From: Pseudomonadota bacterium
GTDB lineage: Bacteria; Pseudomonadota; Gammaproteobacteria; Pseudomonadales; Pseudohongiellaceae
DNA length: 11,563 nt
Assembly (NCBI GenBank): GCA_022563075.1
Contig: JADFOC010000032.1
Span: 1-11,563 of the forward strand
Direction: 5' to 3'
Part shown: piece after piece, positions 7,295 through 11,563 of the stretch
How the letters are laid out: each line of letters starts with the position of its first letter
Numbering within the stretch: the stretch's first letter is position 1
The notes under the pieces: model-generated
Database searches by the model: none
Told to the model about the DNA's origin: nothing
The model's input: the letters and a program-made list of their open reading frames with translations, nothing else
Position numbers and translations under genes: made by a program

Positions 7295-8344
7295 TTAATC
7301 GGCTGGTTCCTCGATCAGGTAAAACAGGCAGTCCTTTCTGGCGATTTCGGGATTGGTCGTCACCATAAATAGTTTTAATGTTCGCAGCGGATACAATTCA
7401 CCATCGCTTAATCGAAAGTAGTCCTGTAGTCGTTCCCGACCCCGGGCGTCCCGCACAGTCAGATTGCTGTCCAACTCTCCGGAAACGAAACCAAGCCTGG
7501 TATCAGGATTAACAAAACCGAAATTGAAGTCTTCGATCTCCGGTAATAAGGTCACCCCATCGGTCATTAGGCAGTGATCGCCATAAGCGATATCGCTGCC
7601 TTCGAGTAATTCGAGACGCAATGGATTGTGAAAAAATTCGAGTGACATATCAGTATGCTCGAGCGTTAATACGTTCGCATAGCTAATGTATTTGGTCAAT
7701 CCTTCTATAGCCATCACGTTGGATGCAATGTCCTGGGCTCCTCCGCATTCGATGGTTACTGTCGGCATCATGAATCTACTGATTTCCATCAGTGAGCCGA
7801 GCGGTAAATCGGTAACGATGGTGCGATGAGTAAACAGTGACACCAAAGCATCGTGTCGTTCATCCATGAATGTAGTTACACCAAATGATGGACTAGAACC
7901 GGAGGTGTTATGAATGTCGATTACGGATTCCGGATTAAACGATTTAAGATTCTCTAACAAATCTTGTGCCAGCAAATCTTGCTCGGTATCGCCAAAGGGA
8001 GTGCTAAAACAGCGATTCAGATCTTTCTGGTGGGGAAGCATGCGGTAGATAAAGCCTGGCGCCTGTTTGGCCGCATCCACGCTGGGAATAAAGTAGTGAA
8101 TATCTACCACTGGCTTAATTTGCCGTTTCAAGGGGTCAAATATAGCGTGAAATCCAGAAGGCTCGTTACCATGCAATAAAGTGACTACTGCACGACATCT
8201 CGAAGGATCATTACCACTGATATGAATGTGAGTGGGGCCATGTAACTTATTTAAAAATTCTACAGCGGTGTCGCCAATGTTTTGTATGTCTGGATCCTTC
8301 CAATATTGGAAGCTACTGTCCTGAGCTGAGATAGATTGCTGCAT
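7295..8344 (-). CDS. Succinylglutamate desuccinylase/aspartoacylase (AstE/AspA) family zinc hydrolase
   Basis: This is a cytoplasmic zinc-dependent hydrolase of the M14-like AstE/AspA family, which removes acyl groups from N-acyl amino acids. Counting from the upstream GTG, the zinc ligands are His63 and Glu66 in LLHGNEPSG and His150 in VIDIHNTSG. DLNRCF (113-118) corresponds to the substrate-binding NR region, and Glu204 in TIECGG is the expected catalytic glutamate. All key residues are present. I chose the ATG at 8344 (349 residues); a GTG at 8359 would add five residues and overlap the upstream gene by 10 bases, and neither has a strong ribosome site. It begins within a few bases of the GCS2 gene stop, so the two are translationally coupled. 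No arginine succinyltransferase pathway genes are nearby, so it is unlikely to be true AstE. The substrate is unknown. Confidence 0.88.
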   Translation of the reverse strand: MQQSISAQDSSFQYWKDPDIQNIGDTAVEFLNKLHGPTHIHISGNDPSRCRAVVTLLHGNEPSGFHAIFDPLKRQIKPVVDIHYFIPSVDAAKQAPGFIYRMLPHQKDLNRCFSTPFGDTEQDLLAQDLLENLKSFNPESVIDIHNTSGSSPSFGVTTFMDERHDALVSLFTHRTIVTDLPLGSLMEISRFMMPTVTIECGGAQDIASNVMAIEGLTKYISYANVLTLEHTDMSLEFFHNPLRLELLEGSDIAYGDHCLMTDGVTLLPEIEDFNFGFVNPDTRLGFVSGELDSNLTVRDARGRERLQDYFRLSDGELYPLRTLKLFMVTTNPEIARKDCLFYLIEEPAD

Positions 8345-8349
8345 GGTTA

Positions 8350-9825
8350 TTATCGCCACTGCGCCACTGGAATATTAGCACCGCAATTAGATTGGTATTG
8401 CTGCAGCATTGCAACCAAAGCTTCTCGTTTAGGCATGTCCTGCCGCAGCTGGGCAAGTTTGTTCAATTGCCATTGTGCGCCAGTCTGGCGAGTGGCCAGG
8501 CGCTCTTCGATGACTTCCAATAGCGGTTTATAATCCTCTTCGACAAAGCCCATAATGCTAAGTTGCTCCGGTACTCGGGGAATCAGTTTTTCAAGAATCT
8601 CCGGGACTTCAAAGTATTCGGGTTGGCTCTGACTGAGGGAAGGCCAAAATAATTCTGCCTCTAAGCCTTTTTGAGCGGCTCGATAGAAATTGGCATTGCA
8701 ATAAGTGAAGGGAATGGCTGGGAGCAGTTCTCTAATGCTGAGTTGCATTAACTTCGCCAGGCCAATGGCCAAAGCCGCATTTGCTAACATGTCTACTATA
8801 CTCGGTCCGGCGGGGAAGGAGCGTAATTCGATGCGTAGATGACCACCCGCTATCGGGTCATACACCGGCCGGTTCCACAGCCATATCGATCCCTGATGCA
8901 GTCGTAGCTCGTGCAGTTGCGGGGTGCCGCCACGATTTAACACAGCCATCGGATCTTCGTCATGACAGTCAGGCAGAATTGGCCGGTATAATAAGGTGGC
9001 TTCGGCAAACAGCTCAAACGCACCTTCTCTGAGCCAGTTATTACCAAAATTTACGCGTGCAGGAATCGGGTGCAGGGAATCCTTAGGACGGCAGTCGATG
9101 GATTGTTTGAATAGCGGGATGCGTGTTTCCTGCCACAGCCTGTGACCAAATAAAGTGGGCGAGTTTGCCGCTATCGCCACAACTAGAGGAGTAACAAGCT
9201 GCAACGCGTTATAGAAATCTGCAAATTCATTGGTGGGTACCCGTAGATGGACCTGGAATGAGGTGTTGGCTCCTTCCAGGGTTACATCATCCATGGCCAG
9301 CTGTAATGTATCTTCACCCTGGATCGCTATGGTAAATGGCCCATCTCGAATATCGGTGAGTGCTCGAGTCAGCGCTTCAAATCTAGGCAACTTGGTTAAC
9401 GCGTGATACCCGGTATCGGACTGCTGTAGTGTGGGTAAAATACCGATGGGTACAACTTTGCCGCCCCACTCGGCGGTAGCGGCATTTATTTTTTCGATCG
9501 CGGCCAATGCTTCAGTCTGAGTCGCAGAAAAACATCGATCTTTGAGCAACACTGGGCTGAAATTGTATTCCAGATTGTAGCGATTCAACTCGAGGGTTAA
9601 TTGTGGATCGTTTAGCTTGCTGATGACTTCTTGATTGATGTGCAATGGCCGACCTTCCTGATCGACGATATACAGTTCTAGCTCAGCGCCGAAGGACAAT
9701 TCTCCGTCACCAAATCCGGGTCGAGCCAACATTATCTCGAGTGCTTTTAGATTGGCTCTGAGTCGATCACTGAATTTATTAAAATCGTCTTCTTTAAAAT
9801 TCGTGTTGTCTATTTCGAGTCCCAT
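8350..9825 (-). CDS. GCS2-family carboxylate-amine ligase (glutamate-cysteine ligase-like)
   Basis: This is an ATP-dependent ligase of the GCS2 superfamily, which couples the gamma-carboxylate of glutamate (or a similar acid) to an amine; some members make gamma-glutamylcysteine, others act on unknown amines. Counting from ATG 9825 (491 residues), FGAELELY (45-52) carries the metal/ATP-binding acidic pair, ELNRYNLEYNFSP lies near 79-91, and NTSFQVHLRVP has His193. HRLWQETRIPLF follows near 228-239, and LRIELRSFPAGPSIVDMLAN supplies the conserved RxExR-type segment. The frame extends to a TTG at 9849, but the ATG has GGGTGA close upstream and is preferred. The hydrolase gene follows immediately, suggesting one pathway. 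A possible promoter lies upstream, so it may be transcribed independently of selB. The family is confident; the substrate, including cysteine, is not shown. Confidence 0.86.
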   Translation of the reverse strand: MGLEIDNTNFKEDDFNKFSDRLRANLKALEIMLARPGFGDGELSFGAELELYIVDQEGRPLHINQEVISKLNDPQLTLELNRYNLEYNFSPVLLKDRCFSATQTEALAAIEKINAATAEWGGKVVPIGILPTLQQSDTGYHALTKLPRFEALTRALTDIRDGPFTIAIQGEDTLQLAMDDVTLEGANTSFQVHLRVPTNEFADFYNALQLVTPLVVAIAANSPTLFGHRLWQETRIPLFKQSIDCRPKDSLHPIPARVNFGNNWLREGAFELFAEATLLYRPILPDCHDEDPMAVLNRGGTPQLHELRLHQGSIWLWNRPVYDPIAGGHLRIELRSFPAGPSIVDMLANAALAIGLAKLMQLSIRELLPAIPFTYCNANFYRAAQKGLEAELFWPSLSQSQPEYFEVPEILEKLIPRVPEQLSIMGFVEEDYKPLLEVIEERLATRQTGAQWQLNKLAQLRQDMPKREALVAMLQQYQSNCGANIPVAQWR

Positions 9826-9850
9826 AGAGTCACCCAACAAGGCAATCAAC

Positions 9851-9871
9851 GCTACTGTCGATTAGAGTAGC
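9851..9871. repeat. Small inverted repeat in the leader of the GCS2 gene
   Basis: GCTACT and AGTAGC form a perfect 6-bp stem around a 9-base loop, about 25 bases upstream of the ATG at 9825 and downstream of the putative -10 box. There is no U tract after it on the minus strand, so it does not look like a selB terminator. It could be an operator or a leader hairpin. Confidence 0.3.
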
Positions 9872-9904
9872 AGTTTTGTTTTCTAGAGGTAAAGGGGGCA
9901 ACGC

Positions 9905-9910
9905 ATTATA
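9905..9910 (-). promoter_or_regulatory. Probable -10 box for the GCS2-hydrolase pair
   Basis: TATAAT followed by GCG is read on the minus strand, about 80 bases before the ATG at 9825 and just after the selB stop. The -35 region at normal spacing (CACTGC) is poor, so the promoter may need an activator or be weak. The TTATAATGCG string is identical to that before the DUF47-pit operon. Confidence 0.42.
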
Positions 9911-9938
9911 ATCGATTCAAACGCAGTGCAGTGCCGAC

Positions 9939-11563
9939 CTATTTACCGAAAATGTTCTCTTTCTCAGTACGAAGAAAGCGACTATTGCCATCGCGACGGG
10001 TGAATCCGACACGATCAAAATATTCCAGGATCTCGATGCATAGATTGCGGCCGATTCCGGTAGCATCCCTGAACTGAATCACCGAAAAACCTTTATCGTC
10101 GTCATTTTCCTGAGCAAGCTTTTCGGTAAATTCTGCCAATGACATAATCGTTTCCGGTAGATAGTGTCGGTTAATCGCCACTTGAATCAAGTTTCCAGCC
10201 TTGGTGGTTTGTCGCAGGATACTATCGAGTGGTTTCAGTGGAATGCCGGTTACTTCAACCAACTCTCGGGTGCGAGGTGGAATATTCCCCGCCTTCAACA
10301 GAATGGGCCGAATCTTCGCCAGAAAATCCTGTTCTTCCTGGCTCAATGTTGTTTGATGCGTAGGGATATGCAGTAGCGTGCCAGTTCGTTTTATCGATCC
10401 CCGTTCTACCAAGTTTCGTAGCAGGCTATGAAACAAGATGTGAGAACCAGCAAAATCTACCGCCCTGCTGAGGGCAGGTTCACTAATACCCTGTTGGTTG
10501 CCATGCTGCTCGTGGTATTGAGCTATGCAATCCAGAATTTGTTGGCAGTATGGTGGAAAATAAGAATCATGCAGCAAAATTGGTAGCGCCTGCTTCTCCA
10601 GCATCAAGCTGACATAGGGCACATTTTCCGATTGCAGGTGCTGACATTGCAATTCGATTGCTGATTGGGAGTTGTTGCGGCACAGTGCAAATTGATTGAG
10701 ATCGACACCGCCTGGTAATGTGACTAACAGTGACTTAATTGCTGCAAAGGTTTCCTGATCCATTGCATCGAGGATAGTGATTCGCGCGTCGCTGCTGCGA
10801 CCGCGACGCGGCACGAAGATATCGATTACTTTTCCGCCACCGATAGTATGTTGGGAGGCGGGGTCTCGAATAACAAACCTGTCCCCGAAATGAGCAACCA
10901 CCGCGGTGTTGGATTTGATTTGAAAAAATCGCTGTTGCCTGTCTTCCAGGCTGCGAATGGTGACGATATGGTGAGAAGCACCGATGTGTAGATGATACTG
11001 TGCATTGCTACGCAAACTAAAATCTTCTGTAATGAAACGAATGTTCGCGTCGAAACGAGTTACTGGGTGGTAAATTCGTTCATCGATCAGCCAATCGCCG
11101 CGATTTACTTCGTTATAGTTACGATTGATATTGATAGCAGCTCGCTGGCCCTGATGAATGCGCTCAAGCTTGGTTGTATCTTGTCTCATTCCTCTCAATT
11201 TAGTCATCTCGCCAGTGCTCGTGTGTAGCAGTGAATCGCCAACATGAGCTGTGCCTGCACGCACACTTCCCGTTACCACGGTGCCAATGCCTTTGACCGT
11301 GAAACTTCGGTCAATCAGATAGCGGAAACACTGCTCTTCAGCCATGGATTCGCTATCTGTCACAGTGCCCAATAACGACTGTAGATGATCGGTCAGTTCT
11401 GGTATTCCTGCAGCGGATACATTCGATACAGGAAATATGGGAGCATCGTTTAAACCAGTGGATTGCAGCAATTCTCTAATTTCTTCAGCAACAGCACTAA
11501 CACGTTCGGCGTAACATTTATCGGTTTTCGTAAGCGGGACAACAGCCTGTGATATTCCGGGTA
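9939..11563 (-). CDS. selB: Selenocysteine-specific elongation factor SelB, N-terminus beyond window edge
   Basis: SelB is an EF-Tu-like GTPase that carries selenocysteyl-tRNA to the ribosome at UGA codons marked by a SECIS hairpin. The frame is open to the right edge (541 residues visible), so the TTG at 11471 is internal, and the P-loop and switch regions are missing. Upstream of that TTG the frame reads GISQAVVPLTKTDK, the G4 base-recognition motif (TKxD) of the GTPase domain. FRYLIDRSFTVKGIGTVVTGS (about 78-98) begins beta-barrel domain II, and NYNEVNRGDWL and GQRAAININ match SelB domain II. A C-terminal half of winged-helix repeats, which bind SECIS RNA, ends in FLRTEKENIFGK. Domain order and the length seen fit a normal roughly 610-640 residue SelB. 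selA often lies directly upstream, which would be off the window. No selC or selenoprotein gene is visible here. Confidence 0.93.
   Translation of the reverse strand, partial: PGISQAVVPLTKTDKCYAERVSAVAEEIRELLQSTGLNDAPIFPVSNVSAAGIPELTDHLQSLLGTVTDSESMAEEQCFRYLIDRSFTVKGIGTVVTGSVRAGTAHVGDSLLHTSTGEMTKLRGMRQDTTKLERIHQGQRAAININRNYNEVNRGDWLIDERIYHPVTRFDANIRFITEDFSLRSNAQYHLHIGASHHIVTIRSLEDRQQRFFQIKSNTAVVAHFGDRFVIRDPASQHTIGGGKVIDIFVPRRGRSSDARITILDAMDQETFAAIKSLLVTLPGGVDLNQFALCRNNSQSAIELQCQHLQSENVPYVSLMLEKQALPILLHDSYFPPYCQQILDCIAQYHEQHGNQQGISEPALSRAVDFAGSHILFHSLLRNLVERGSIKRTGTLLHIPTHQTTLSQEEQDFLAKIRPILLKAGNIPPRTRELVEVTGIPLKPLDSILRQTTKAGNLIQVAINRHYLPETIMSLAEFTEKLAQENDDDKGFSVIQFRDATGIGRNLCIEILEYFDRVGFTRRDGNSRFLRTEKENIFGK

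Noticed and set aside
9826..9849. TTG at 9849 as start of the GCS2 gene
   Set aside because: The bases before it offer no ribosome site, and the eight extra residues match nothing known; ATG at 9825 is better placed.
11469..11471. TTG at 11471 as start of selB
   Set aside because: The frame continues upstream to the window edge and encodes the TKTD GTPase motif, so the true start is outside the window.

Overview
The window looks like chromosomal DNA from an aerobic gammaproteobacterium, plausibly marine or hydrocarbon-associated. The evidence is a DUF47/Pit phosphate-uptake pair of the type common in Gammaproteobacteria, a CYP153-type cytochrome P450 with its own [2Fe-2S] ferredoxin, and a selB gene. 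Base composition is moderate and looks uniform. I see no phage, insertion sequence, CRISPR array, rRNA or tRNA. Genus cannot be settled from this sequence.

Left part, 1-2669: the 3' end of an AMP-forming acyl-CoA synthetase gene (+) runs into the window and converges on a minus-strand operon. That operon encodes a PhoU-like DUF47 protein followed by a PiT-family phosphate transporter. The operon is fired leftward from a likely promoter with a TATAAT box at 2698-2703.

Middle, 2670-4782: a 478-base divergent intergenic region holds short inverted repeats. It is followed by a plus-strand pair, ferredoxin then P450, with a very strong Shine-Dalgarno sequence in front of the P450. Together with an acyl-CoA synthetase nearby, this suggests terminal oxidation of alkyl chains and activation of the resulting acids. 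The ferredoxin reductase needed to complete the electron chain is not in the window.

Right part, 4783-11563, all minus strand: going leftward from the right edge come selB (its GTPase N-terminus lies beyond the edge), a GCS2-family carboxylate-amine ligase, an AstE/AspA-family zinc hydrolase starting within a few bases of the ligase stop, and a large two-module FtsX/MacB-like ABC permease. The permease's stop codon directly abuts the P450 stop codon, with no intergenic base.

Most of the window is recognisable housekeeping or catabolic content. The least explained parts are the coupled GCS2 ligase/AstE-like hydrolase pair, whose substrate cannot be read from sequence; the permease with no ATPase beside it; and the repeat pattern upstream of the ferredoxin-P450 pair.
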